Source of the DNA: Dermatemys mawii
Taxonomy: Eukaryota > Chordata > Testudines > Dermatemydidae
Direction of reading: 5' to 3'
DNA length: 64,000 nucleotides
NCBI GenBank assembly: GCA_007922305.1
Contig: ML677373.1
Span: 18,509,545 to 18,573,544, forward strand
Of this stretch, positions 12,891-24,800 are shown in pieces (position 1 is the first letter of the stretch; every line of letters starts with the position of its first letter). Both the position numbers and the translations under genes were made by a program. Under the pieces are notes generated by a model, which saw nothing but the letters and a program-made list of their open reading frames with translations, did no database searches and was not told the DNA's origin.

Positions 12891-13539
12891 CTGGGGTGCT
12901 GCTGTAGGTGCTGTGGCTCCTGAAGCTGCTCTCAGTGCAATAGCTGGCATCATCTTCATCCTCCATCTCCTCGGGATAATCGGAGTCGTCGTCCTCCTCC
13001 TCCTCCATGATCTCCTCTTCCTCCTGCTCTTCGGAATCCTGGTTATCCTCGGGGTCCCCCTCCTCTTCCTCTTCGGACACCACGCTCTCCTCCTCCTCTT
13101 CACTCTCATGATCATCGTACACCACTTTGCTGATGCTCCTCCTGGACGAGGCAGCCCTGCCCTGGCTGCTGCAGCTGCCTCCTGCGCCTCCTCCCCCTGC
13201 TCCTCCAGCCCCAGCCCTGCCCCTGCCCCTATTGCTGCTGCCTCCCCCACCAGGGGTGCTGCTGCTGCTGCTGCCGCCGCTGCCTCCCTTCCTCTTGCTG
13301 CCCCCTCTGGGGGAGGCGGTGGAAGAGGAAGAGGCCTGGGCAGCCCCGACCCCCCTCGGCCTGGGCCCCACCGCCTCCACCTGGGCCGAGGCCGCCCACC
13401 TGCCCCGACTGCTGCCCCGCTGCCGGGACCTCAGCCCCCCAATGGGGCCCGGTGGGGCGGGTGGAGCCGGGGAGCTCGCCTGAGCGGTGGCCGCCGCAGG
13501 CTGCTGCTGCTTGGGCGGCCTGCCTCGCCGGCCCCGCAT
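12891..13539 (-). CDS. BPTF: BPTF coding exon 1 (bromodomain PHD finger transcription factor, NURF subunit)
   Basis: BPTF is the largest subunit of the NURF chromatin-remodelling complex and reads H3K4me3. This exon encodes its disordered N-terminus. Translation from the ATG at 13539 gives 216 residues plus one base. It opens MRGRRGRPPK (an AT-hook-like GRPPK core), then QQQ, Pro/Ala, Ser and Gly-rich runs (residues 11-125). KVVYDDHESEEEEE starts near 138, a Glu/Asp tract runs to about 197, and it ends SYCTESSFRSHSTYSSTP. These blocks match vertebrate BPTF exon 1 closely. The start is the first in-frame ATG of the open frame. The donor is CAG|GTATAC at 12889-12890, phase 1. The DDT, PHD and bromodomain exons lie outside the window to the left. 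The Gly/Ser/Ala linkers differ in length from mammals, as is usual for such runs. Confidence 0.95.
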
Positions 13540-13727
13540 CTCTGGGCGCTGGCCGAGGGGGGAAGGGAGGGGCAGGGAAGGCTGGGGAGGGCGCTCGGAG
13601 TCCGGACAAGCAGCTGCGGGGAAGCTCCCCCCCCTGCGAGGGTTCCGGGCCGGGGAGGGGGGCCGCCGAACTGCGAGGGCCGGGGGATCAATCCGAATTG
13701 CCGGCGTCCCGCTCCGGATCGCTACCG

Positions 13728-13740
13728 GCCGCCATCTTGT
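13728..13740 (-). promoter_or_regulatory. YY1-like motif in BPTF 5' region
   Basis: The minus strand reads ACAAGATGGCGGC, a full match to the extended YY1 consensus, about 190 bp upstream of the BPTF start codon. In housekeeping promoters this site usually lies just downstream of the transcription start. Confidence 0.55.
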
Positions 13741-13812
13741 TTCTTCGTCTCTGCCTCGGCTCGCTCCGCTCTGACTGGGGGAAGCGGCGGCGGCAGCAGG
13801 CCCTGAGCGCCC

Positions 13813-13820
13813 CACGTGAC
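13813..13820. promoter_or_regulatory. E-box CACGTGAC (USF/TFE-type)
   Basis: CACGTGAC lies in the CpG island about 275 bp upstream of the BPTF start codon. It is the canonical core for USF and MiT/TFE bHLH-ZIP factors. Function is inferred from position and sequence only. Confidence 0.4.
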
Positions 13821-14050
13821 CTGCCAGGCCGCCGAGCGCCGCCAGGTAGCGCTACGGCGCCGGCAGCTCTTCGGCCGGAGAGCCATGTTAGCGCCGGGCA
13901 GCGCTCCCCGCCCAGCGCGGGGGCCCTGGCGTCCCCCGTGCGCCGCGTCCCTCAGCGCGAAGCTCCCCTCAGACCCCCGCAAGGGGCCCTGGGTCCTACA
14001 TCTGCAGCCACCCCCGGGCTCTCCTCACAGCACAGCTACAGAGAGTACAA

Positions 14051-14916
14051 GGCTGCCCCCGCCCAGGGCTCTCTGCTCCCCGTGGCTAATACCTGCCACA
14101 GGGCTCGCTGCAGCTTTCCAGCCGCTGCACCTGCCCCAGGGCTCGCCTCACCCTCCTCCCAGCTTCAGCTCTTCCCACAGTCCCACCCCAGAGCTCCCGC
14201 CACTCTAGACCCCTGGCCAAAACGGGACATCCCTCCACCCGTCAATCCCACCGTCTGCTATTTCCCCCCTACTCCAGCGCCTAGGCACAGGGCTCTCCCC
14301 CTACGTATTGCTGCCCAGGCCAGTGCTAGCACTCCCATCCCAGCCACACCCCCTCAGGAGGGATTCTCCCAGCTTTACCCGGCAGAAGGCAGGGCTGTCC
14401 TCAGTGTTATCCTCCTGTAGCAGCTGGGAGCTCTACTGCACTCTAGCTGCGTCCAAAACAGCCCAGTACCAAGCAGGCAACAGGGCTTGCCCTCTTCTGT
14501 CTTCAGTCTTCATCCCTGTTGTGTGCAGAGCTAAGAACCCTCCTACTCCAGCGATGTCTAACCACAGCCAACACTAAACAAGCAACACTGCCAGACGCCA
14601 CTCCGCATTTTCTTGTCTTCCATCTTCGAACTACATCTCTTATTTTCAGCTGCCGTACCAACACTCCAATTTTGTTTGATACAAAGCATGGAGTTGGGCT
14701 TAATCTAGTTTGTACTTTCTCACATATCTCATAGCACCATGCTTCATCTATATTACATTCATTTTCCAGGGAGCCTGAGAAGTACAACTCCTCTGCAAAA
14801 TCCAATCACAGCATCAACATCCTATTTCCAGCACGGGTAATTAGGAGTAACTCCATCCTAGTCAATTAAGTTATGCCAGTGTAAAAGCCAGCAGAATCAG
14901 GCATGCACATTTCTTA
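14051..14916. other. Intergenic spacer upstream of BPTF
   Basis: C-rich but CpG-depleted sequence without recognisable exons. A plus-strand open frame crossing the island into this region has no codon conservation signal or known domain and looks like a by-product of base composition. Confidence 0.6.
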
Positions 14917-16600
14917 GGCCATGTCTACACTACAGAGTTTGGTTGACTTAAGTTATGCCAGTGGTCATAAACTGCTGTAACTACATCACTTGTACATGTT
15001 CACACCACGCTCCTTGTGTCGGTGGAGCCTGTCAACAGTCAATGCTTTAGAACCAACAGACAGAGCAGGGTATTACATAGGTAGCTTTCTCACTGTGCAA
15101 ATCATCACCTTCTGCTGCTAGAACTTCTGGGAATGGATCACAATCCCATCATGCAGTTTTCTCCATCCCACAATTCCAAGGGCTTTCAACTATGTTTTGT
15201 GCCATTTTTCAATTGCCCCTGTAAACTTTGTGCCCTCCGCCTCTGAGTGAAAGCATGGATGCTGCACTGCTCACCAAGTCTTGTGATAAGCGTTATGAAC
15301 ACAATGTGGCTGATCCTGCAGTATTTCATGAGCTGCAAATCTGAACAGGAAGCTGTGGTGCCTGCCCTGCTGGTGTGCCATTGAAATAAACCATTCAAGA
15401 TTGATGCTGACATTTACAGAGCAGCTGCACATAGTAGACCAAACTGAATGGTGGGATCAGATTGTGATGCAGATATCAGATGATGAGCATTGGCTGCAGA
15501 ACTTTTGCATGCTCAAAGTCACTTTCCTTGAACTGTGTGCAGAGCTTGCTCATGCCCTGCAGCACAAGGACACCAAAAATAAGAGGTGCCCTAGCACTGG
15601 AAAAGCAAGTGGTGATTACTATGTGGAAGCTGGCAACTGCAGCCTGCAACCATTCAGTTGCAAATCAAAGTCCATCATGGGGGTTGAGGTGATACAAGTT
15701 TGCAGGGCCCTTAATTGCCTCCTCCTATGAAGGACTGTTACTCTTGGCAGCTTGCAGGAAATAGTGAATGGCTTTGTGGCAATGGGATTCACTAACTGCA
15801 GCAGGGTGACAGATGGCATGAGTATCCCAATTTTGGCCCCAGACCATTACCAGAAAGGGCTACTTCTCTATGGTATTGCAGGCACTGGTGGATCACTGGG
15901 GTAATTTTCACTGACATCAACACGGGGTGGTCAGAGAAGGTGCATGATGCATCTTCAGGAAAACTGACTTGCATAAAAAGCTGCATGCAGAGACTTTCAT
16001 TTCACACCTGAAATGTCCACAGTGATCCTGGGAGGCCCAGTCTACCCTTTAGTCCTGTGGCACTAGAACCCTTGACAGCAGCAAGGAACACTTCAACAAC
16101 AGGCTCAGCAGGTGCAGAAGGACAGTATAATGTGTCCTTTGGCAGATTAAAGGGTTGCGCTGGTGCTGCCTTTTTGTCAGGTTAGACATCAATGAGAATA
16201 TTCCCAGGATCATAGCAGCCTGCTGTGCTCTGCATAACATTTGTGAAGCCAAAGGGGAAAAGTTTCCCCAGGGGTGGAGCGTTGAGGTGGATCGGCTGGC
16301 AGATGATTTTGAGCAGCCACATGCCAAGGCTTTTAGAGGGGTTCAAACGGGGGGCCATTTGAATCAGGGAGGCTTTGAAGCAGCATTTTAACAAATAGAC
16401 CCATTAATATGTCTTTCTGTAATCTATTCAGCCAGACACTGTTTACTTGCCATCCTGAATGACCCTTGTAATAATTCCTGCCTGAGTATTAATTGTAGTC
16501 TGCAAATGTGCTGATTGCCACTGTGTATAAATTTCTGCTGCAATCACCTTGTCTAGGTCACAAATAAAGAATGTGTCTTTTTAAGACTAAATTCTTCTTA
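14917..16600 (+). mobile_element. PIF/Harbinger transposon, decayed copy 1
   Basis: The element begins GGCCATGTCTACACTAC directly after TTA, the usual Harbinger target. It carries a plus-strand Harbinger transposase remnant and a 3' non-coding tail ending near an AATAAA (about 16564). It is immediately followed in the same orientation by a second related copy. An end matching the left terminus, tagtgtagacattgcc, lies at 17664-17679 beyond the second copy, so the true outer boundary is uncertain. Confidence 0.75.
15430..16392 (+). pseudogene. Harbinger (HARBI1-like) transposase pseudogene
   Basis: The plus strand shows a frame-broken transposase. WLQNFCMLKVTFLELCAELA (about 15490-15550) is the N-terminal region. 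It is followed by LQEIVNGFVAMGF and GMSIPILAPDHYQKG, the region around the first catalytic Asp, which is eroded here. RLDINENIPRIIAACCALHN (about 16180-16240) is the typical C-terminal segment. Multiple stops and small indels separate the blocks. Vertebrate HARBI1 descends from this family, but this is a repeat copy and not the domesticated gene. Confidence 0.75.
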
Positions 16601-16609
16601 AACACCAGT

Positions 16610-17880
16610 AACTCTAGTATACTCCAGGCAGGAGAGTGTTTGCTGTGGAAAGCCGGCATAGGGTCATACTTTTCACTTTATTTTTAAAATCCTACAATCG
16701 TGCATGGCACTTTTGGGGATCTGACAAAAGCATGGAGCCTGCAGAGCACTGCACTATTCTCGTGAATGTTGCAAATACCAGATGTGGAATCCTTCTGTAT
16801 TCACAAACCTCGCAGGAAGTACTGCAGCAACAGTGGACATGACAATTTCTCCAAGCAGTTTCCTAAGGACAATTCAAGGGATGTTGGTAACTTTCATGGA
16901 ACAGCTGCAGATGGTGAAGCCTGCTTCTAGGCCCAAGAAATGAGCACTGACTGGTAGCATCACATCGTAAGGCAGGTTTGGGATGATAAGCAGAGGCTGC
17001 AGAACTTTTGGATGCAAAAGGTCACATTCCTAGGTCTGTGCGCCAAGCTCTCCCCAGCCCTCCAGCATAGGGTAAGTGTTGCATTGACAGTTGAGAAGTG
17101 AGTAGCAGTTGCATTGCTGAAGCTTGCAAAATTGGATTGCTACAGGTCAGTAGGAAGTCATTTTGGAGTCAGAAAATCCACAGTGGGGGCTATTGTCAAG
17201 TGTGTAAGGCTATTCATCAATTTTCCACTACACAGGACTAAGACTCTTACCATTGAGCAGGATATGGTGGATAGATTTGCAGCAATGGGGTTCCTGAACT
17301 GTGGGGGAGGGGGTGGAGGCGTTAGATGGCATACATTCCCCCACTGAAACAACTACTTTTATACAGTTATGCAAACATTGATGGCACACTAGAGAGACTT
17401 CACTGCAAGACTGTTCAGAAAGCTGCAGGTGGATTTAGTTATCTCACAGCTCAGGGTAGCAAGCACTGAAAACAGCTGCTACTGGGGTCCTAAAGTCACC
17501 TAGGACAGTATGTCCTTAGCCCATTTACTACAATGATGCCAGCTAAACTCCTCATGGCTTCTAGTCTCCATGAGCCCAGGCAGTGGAGTTCACAATTGTG
17601 ACTAGAGCAGTTGGTCACTTTTGCAGGTAATGGAGCATTGTGGGACAGATGGTGGAAGACTGTTAGTGTAGACATTGCCAAACCTGTGTCAACTCTCACG
17701 CTGCATTGATTGCCATAGGTTGACCATGGCTCTATATTGTTTGGGGATGTGGTTTTACTGTGTTGCTGTAATGGGTTGCTTATGTTAGTGGGAGACAAAT
17801 TTGAGTGGAGACATACACAAATAGGTCAGCGTAAGGTGTCTTATATTGATTTAACTTTATAGCAGCCATAGACCTTGCCC
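16610..17880 (+). mobile_element. PIF/Harbinger transposon, decayed copy 2 (internally deleted)
   Basis: A second plus-strand Harbinger fragment repeats the N-terminal transposase block already seen in copy 1. gaggctgcagaacttttggatgc at 16993-17015 parallels ggctgcagaacttttgcatgc at 15491-15511. It continues with SVGSHFGVRKSTVGAIVKC and EQDMVDRFAAMGFLNCGG (to about 17310), then breaks off. The catalytic and C-terminal parts are missing, and the 3' end has TIR-like sequence at 17664-17679 and again near 17865-17880. Confidence 0.65.
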
Positions 17881-18004
17881 AAGCCTGAATTTCTTGTTCC
17901 ACTTGTGTTTCTGGCTCTACCATTCGAACCCTAGGACAATCTGGAGACAGCCAGGTGCTGCACCCAACTCCATAGGAACACCTCATAGAATTAGGTATAG
18001 CAGT

Positions 18005-18165
18005 CCCTAAGAATGGGCATACTGGGTGAGACCAAGGTCCATCTAGCCCAATATCCAGTCTATTGACAGTGGCCAATGCCAGGTGCTTCAGAGTGAATGA
18101 ACAGAACAGGTAATCGAGTGATCCGTTGCCTGAAACCCATTCCCAGCTCTGGCAAACACAGGCTA
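18005..18165 (-). mobile_element. CR1 LINE 3' UTR fragment, minus orientation
   Basis: aagaatgggcatactgggtgag, ccatctagcccaatatcc and cagtggccaatgccaggtgc are the reverse complement of the CR1 3' UTR found in plus orientation at 9978-10292. The fragment lies just downstream of the NOL11 stop codon. Confidence 0.8.
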
Positions 18166-18169
18166 GGGG

Positions 18170-18440
18170 AGGGGTGGGCACACTTTTTGTCCTGAGGGCT
18201 ACATTGGGGTTCAAAATTGCATGGAGGGCCAGACAGGGAAGGCTGTGCCTCCCCAAATGGCGTGGCCCCGCCCCCAGCTGCTCCCTCAGAACCCCTGACC
18301 CATCCACGCCCCTGCTCCTTGTCCCAACAACTCCCTCCAGAGACCTCCACTCCCTATTTAAGCACCCCACCTCTTTCTCCCCTGACCGCTCCTCCAAGGA
18401 CCCCACACCCTATCCAACCCCCCTGCTCACTGCTCCCTGA
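18170..18440 (+). mobile_element. Truncated hAT MITE (ggggtgggca... type)
   Basis: The left end, ggaggggtgggcacacttttt, followed by C-rich sequence (ccctgaccgctcc, ccctgactgccc) matches the left half of the complete element at 52306-52954. The right end is missing, so this is a 5' fragment. Part of it may fall in the NOL11 3' flank. Confidence 0.65.
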
Positions 18441-18608
18441 CTGCCCAGTGAAAATGGGAAAGCTTTATACATTAGCCTCAAACTTGCATCCCTCAATGTA
18501 GCTAGAGAGTAAACCATGTTATCCTGCACAGAAACCCATTATGAAGAGGAAATAAATCCAGAGAAGTGATTAAATAAAAAATAAGTTTATGAAGAATACA
18601 TATCAAAG

Positions 18609-21600
18609 TCAAACCAGTTCCAACATTTCAATAGAATATAAGCCAAAGTCTTTTTGGGGTTTTAATCTTTGTAGCTCTTTCCAACTTCCTTCTATCTTGT
18701 TAAGTTCGGAGTAAAATCGTACCTAAGAAGAAAAATTAAGATGTTTAAAATACAAAGCTTATGGGATGCTTTTCTTATGTGGAAAATAGTGAAAAACAAT
18801 TGCACCTTTATATGGTGCAGTCATCCTGAAGGCTCTCAAAGTTGTTCAAACTATAAACACAGGACCACTGCAATACTATGATTTCTGCATTTGTAGTGGA
18901 TGGAAGACAGTAGAAATTTGACACAAAGGACAAAACATATGAGTAGAGAACAACAAATGTATATTATTGAGTTGACTGTATTTTTATATCCCACATGCCA
19001 CTCAGATACTAACTCGGTACTCAGATTAGTTCAGTATTATAGGAAGTGTAACTTACTTGTGCTCTCACAAACTTATGCAAGCTAAAAAGCAATCCTTTTG
19101 CTTCTGGTAGCATCACCACAACTGTAAAATGAGCATCTAGTAAAAGGCACATCCAGTCCGTAATCTGAAGAAACAAGACAAATCGGCATTTCTGTAAGTG
19201 TTTTATAGTTTAATGATATCTAACATCATCTGTTTAACACATGACAAGTTCAAAGGTTGAACAGGACATTTGTATTGAAAGTTTAAATTTCTAGTGATGT
19301 AAAATGAAACCCCCTCGTCTTGGAGAATGTGTCTTTTTCCAAGCCACTTTATGTGCTAACAGATTAATATCTCTATAATGAATAAATGCAATACAATACA
19401 CTGATCTAACTATAAAATTATGCCATTACTAAATGTAAGGTAATAGCACTAAATATCTTCTCACCTGATTTATGGTTGGAGAAAGCATGCCAGGAAAATC
19501 CATACTAACTTTTACACTGCACTTTATATACAGGTACTGCAAATATCGGAGAAACAGCTACAAGGAAAATAGAGTCAGACTGCTATAACAGACATTTAAC
19601 AAATTCTTAGCTATTACCCCCTTGAACATGCCCCTATTTGTAAATTTTAATATACTGTATCACCACACAAGATGAGGGAAAGGAAAAAGATTTCATTATT
19701 TGTTAACTGTACTGCTCTCATTTTTAGAGAGACTATCAATTTAGCTTCAGAAAACTTAAGATATCAGTAAGAATTAAAAATCGTATTTTTCATGTATTGA
19801 CTTAATACCTTCTATGCAACTTAGAATCTATCATAAAAAAAGTAGATTTCTGATTTATAGTTAAGAGCTAAACTGATGATTAGTTCTAACAAGTATAGCA
19901 TGCTTACAATGACTTGCTGAGCTGAAAGGTCTTTCAGATGAGGCAAGAGAAATGTTTCACTGTATGCTGAATGGAGAATGGCATTTCTGTGCAGGATTAT
20001 TCAGGAAATACAGTTTCAAGAATTGTCATTTCTACAAAGATTCAGTGGATCTTAATTTTGTTAAAGTAGTGTTCTGCACTTTTAGGGGAGAAATGTTGTT
20101 TTGGGTTCTAAATATTCTTCTTCCTGGTCTTTGTGTTTCTACCATGATACGAAAGTTAGTCTTGGCGAATGAGTGTAGCATTTTTTTTTTTTTAAATGGA
20201 TTCATTTTTCTTGGGAGTACTGTAGTTACATAGTTAGAAGTGCCTTTGCCAGCCAAACACTTAATACCAACTTTTCTTTCTGTGAAGCTAACATTTTAGA
20301 CCAAAAACTTTTACTGTTGCAACATGAAATTATATACGAAAAGTAAAAGTAATACAAAGACTGCCTTATCACTTTTTGTGTAGTTATGACCAATTTATCA
20401 CAACTGACAAGCTTATCGTCATCATCAACAAGAGGCTAAAGCAGACTTCGGAACAATGCTAACAGTAAGTACCACTTATTTTACAGCTTGTATTTTAATC
20501 AAACTAGGAGATAATTAATGACGACATCAAGGATATATGCATCAAGGATACAGCAGTGCTGCCTTTTGTGGTCCAACAGGGCATAATTCTTCAGCATCCA
20601 TCACATGGCATTTCTGCATTAACAGAATATCACAGCTTTCCTCCTCCATCAGTTCAGAACTGAAGCCATTCTGTACAGTTTCAGTTTGTTTTTCTACTTG
20701 ATAATTGGGCGCAATATCGATGTAACTGATTACTGAATCTAAATTCACATTTGTTCCTTGAAGGCTGTCATCACTGATGCTATAAGAAGGAAGGGTAGTT
20801 CCATACACAGACTATTAAATGCTTTATGTTTTTATATTCTCTGCACAGGCAACACGATCTTTTTATAGCAAAACAGTCTATTAGCATTTTGAAGCATACA
20901 ATACAGATGAAAGAACAAGAGAAAATCCAGTTACAGTATTTCAGACTTAATATTTATAAAATGTGTACTGATTCTAGCACAAGTTTTAATTACCATGCCA
21001 CCAGCCATTCTATTATGGACTTGTTTAAAGAAGGTTATAATCCAACTAAAGTTTGTTTTGATCATATGGCATTATATAGAGCTATGTGTTTCGCGTCTTA
21101 AAATGTTTACAATTATTCCAACATTTAGCATGCAGGGCACTGACAGGCAATTAGCTGCTAATATGAACACCATGGTTTGTCATTTTGAAATTTTGAAGAA
21201 TAAGTTAGTTTCCACAGACAGTAATTTTTGGCAATCCAAATAGTTTATAGAATTGTAGTCAATAGGCATCTTGCATAGACAGAAGGTAGAATTTTAGTGT
21301 TAAGGTCTTGTCTACACACAAAATGATGCCAGATTAACTACAGGTGTTATGTTTAACTAACTATTTAGTTACATTGTGTGTGGACATTAAAATGAATTTA
21401 TCACTGTTCTATATTGATTTAGCTTGCCATGTAAGTTTACAGGACTAAGCTAAACCAATATAAAACAGGCCCTGATAAAATGTAAGATGTATCTATCACA
21501 GGCCATTCAAAACCAGCATCAGCAAAGTGTTCCCTTTAACCTCTGCACCTGGAGACTGCAGAACATACATAACTTAGGCCACACTTCAGAAACAAGCGCA

Positions 21601-21802
21601 CTTACAGTTTTCTGTTCTGCTTGTAACAAGCTAGCGTGGAGAAGATGTGAAATAAAGACATTACCTTTAAATGAATTTGCGGATGGATGGCTTCAAGTAT
21701 TTTGGGGACTTTCAGGGCTGCTATTCAGTCTTTTTTTTTTTTGCCTTAGCAATACACCATCTGAGAGAATATTAAAAAAAAAGACAAAGCCCTGAACTGT
21801 TG

Positions 21803-21836
<34 letters not shown>

Positions 21837-24800
21837 GGTGAAAAACCATGGTGAGTTACATAAAAAGGCGTGCTGCACAGGCAAAACTGACTAAGCTTTC
21901 CATCTTATGAAGCTATCAAACCAAAGCAGGGCATCCAGTTTTAGTGGTAACAAGGCTAATGCTAATAAGATGTCCTAGGAAAGGAGACAACACTACAACA
22001 CACAAGCATGGCAACAATTTAGGCTTTTGAAGTAATTTTCTGACTAACGAGGTGGTGAGTAAAAATTCAAGGATAAATGCAATTTCAGGTTCCTGAAGGT
22101 TCTTAAAATATTGTTTAACTTTTGATCTGTAAAAAAAGCTTTGAATGCCAAAATGATTCTTAGAAATGTATTGAAACCAAGTCTTCAGGTAAAAACTAGA
22201 CTAACAGAAGGGAAATATATTACCAGCTTTCCACTTACCTTAAGAAAACTTTCAAGCAAGCACAGGTAACTGCTTCAGGAACATCAGGAAATTGCTGTAG
22301 ACAGAGTTGCAACAAATGCACATCTGTCTTCTCCAAGGCAACTGCCATTAAGTCTGGGCACAAACTGAGGCAGAATAAAGAAGTTAGTCCCCACATTTAG
22401 ACCACATGTGAACTACTGAAGCATTAATCTTGTTTTAGATTAAGGTGCAGAATGATTGTCCAGTGGTTAGGGCACTAGTTTACAACCTGGGAACCCAGGT
22501 TCAAATCTCTGCTCTGTCACAGATATTGGGAAGTCACTTAGCCTGTGCTTCAGTTCCTCCATCTGTAAAAATGAGGTAGCAGTACTGCCCTATGTCAGAG
22601 ATGAGAACAATAAATATTTTTTAAAACAATATGAAGCACTTTGAGATCTACTGATGAAAAGTGCCATATAAAAGAGGTACCAAAATTAGCAACAGAAATC
22701 CTACAGGTCTTTCTGTGAGACCAGCAAGTTATAAAATAATCACTTTTTCTGGTAAAGGTCTCCACATTTAAACCATAAGTAACACACACAAAACTTCACA
22801 TAAGCGGCTTATTCACTTTCAAAAACTCAACTTAAATACTTAATATTCACCTGTAAGAGAGTCCTTGTGTTTGGAGCAACTGTACTAGGCAATTTCGAGG
22901 GTAAAATGTTGGCTCTGTTTTACACCTGTTCATGAGACCTGTTATAACGTATCCAACAGTAGCTTGGAAATCTGACATCTGTGCATTTGACAAGAACTGC
23001 CTCAATTCGTCTTCAATATCATTCTGAGAAGAATCCTGAAGTAATATTATCCAGTTCAAAAAAGTGTTAGAAGTACAAGATCATGACTAGCATATCGTTA
23101 CTGACTAAACTAAAGTGGAGAAAAAGAAAACTTCAGACTGCAGATAATAATATGCAGTGTAGATGTAGCTATGTCGGCCCCAGGATATTAGAGACAAGGT
23201 GCGTGGGTAATGTATCTTTTATTGGACCAATTTCTGTTGGTGAGAGACAAACTTTCGAGTGACACAGGGCTATTCGTCCTTGAAACCTAATAAAACCATC
23301 ACCACCACATCGGAAAGGAAAAAGCTGAGATTTTAAGATTACCCCTTTTGACAGCTTTGTCATAATGACCAAAACACCTGATCTAGAACTGAAAATTATA
23401 CCCTTAATAATCAGAGGGAAGTAGTTTCATTCAACCCTTACTCAGTAACTGTTTTCTTAGTTACTATAATATTTGCAAAGATCTTTACTCAAATTTCCAA
23501 ACAACTTTGAGTTACAGCACTAAGATTGCTTGAAAGACAATATTTTTAAAATATTGCATATACCAAAGCAGCCAGGAACTTTGAAACAAGAGGGGAAGCA
23601 CTTTAATCACACACCGTTTGCAACTATTTCCAGGAGTTAATCAGAGCATGCAGCCAACAGCGATGTTGCTACCTAGTTAGTTCAGGTTTACTTTTATAAG
23701 TTTAAGTACAATTAAATTAGTTCAGCAATTCTCAAAACTGCACCAGGATGTTGTTTAACTTGTTTCTACTTTGATGTGCTATAGTGAAAAATTATTGTTG
23801 ATACAGGTATTAAATTTAATTATCTTACTTTGAAATAATAGGATGGACTTCACCTTCAGACCACTTTTTAAAATTAAAGTAGCTTGTTTTATATTGTATC
23901 TAGAAACTAAGGTGTGAAGATTTCGGAAGAACGGTTTTTATGTTGGAATATTAATTGTCAGGGTGCTTCATGCCACCATATAGACATCTTATTGATAAAT
24001 CTGTTTTGATTTTAATCTTCCAGACCAAAAAAAAGTTCCAGAAAGTTACAAGTCTGGAGTTCAGCCAGAATCTTTTTTCTAAGTCTCACCATTTCAGAAT
24101 GTCTATGGCCTTTAAATTTAAGACTTCCATCTTTGTGCAAGATTATATTTATAACATTTAAATTATCCAGATGCTGCACAGCACATTCCTAAAGCTTTGT
24201 TGAAAGAGGTAGCTTTAATACCATTAATACTATGCATGAGCAATTCTTCTTGCAGAATAGTTAGATACACTAATGGTTTAATTTCCAATATGGCTAGTTC
24301 TTACAAGTATATGTGTATCAAGCTACAAGGACAGTAAACTATGTCAGCTCATCTGAGCTAAGGATATTTTAGTTACTTACCTTTATATCTGATAAAAGCT
24401 GTTCAACTGTAAGTGTGTCTTGCTGCACTTTTGTAACACTGTTCCTTCTCGACCTTAACTGTAATTTAAAGAAAAAATGGGAGCTACCCTCAAAGCCTGA
24501 CAGATTCCATTACTTGGGGGGGGAAGAAGACAACAGGAAAAGTTTGGGCACCACTGGCTTAGGGTCACCACCTGAACAACAGTGAGAAGTCCAATCACAG
24601 TTTGAGAGACAAATACTGTTAGCTCCAGAGCCAACCCTGAAGTTTTGAAAATACACGTACTCATAATTAAGGCTAAGTTTGTGTCACAGATATTTTTAGT
24701 GAAAAAGTCACAGACAGGTCCTGGGAAATAAAAATTCACAAAAGCCTTTGACCTGTCTCTGACTTTCACTAAAAATATCCCTGACAAAAGGGGTAGGTGG

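Larger units (their letters stand above)
12900..14050. promoter_or_regulatory. BPTF: CpG island / promoter region of BPTF
   Basis: This is a strongly GC- and CpG-rich block covering BPTF exon 1, its 5' UTR and the upstream promoter. It contrasts with AT-rich flanks. Long open frames on both strands here are by-products of low stop-codon frequency. The transcription start cannot be fixed from sequence alone but should lie upstream of 13539 on the minus strand. Confidence 0.85.

Noticed and set aside
12913..13806. Plus-strand open frame antisense to BPTF exon 1, with leucine-rich 'membrane-like' start
   Set aside because: The Leu/Val/Ile runs are the antisense of the Glu/Asp tract codons in BPTF. 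It is a mirror of a real exon.
13540..13815. Upstream extension of the BPTF frame beyond MRGRRGRPPK
   Set aside because: The frame is open upstream but has no ATG. It would need a GTG start at 13815. The conserved vertebrate start at 13539 is preferred.
13452..14420. Plus-strand open frame of about 320 codons across the BPTF CpG island
   Set aside because: It lies opposite the conserved BPTF exon and in GC-rich sequence with few stop codons. The translation is Pro/Ala/Arg-rich with no domain or homology signal.
15186..16394. Possible domesticated HARBI1 gene
   Set aside because: Stops and frameshifts between conserved blocks, element termini and a second partial copy alongside indicate a dead transposon. 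No intron-exon structure is visible.
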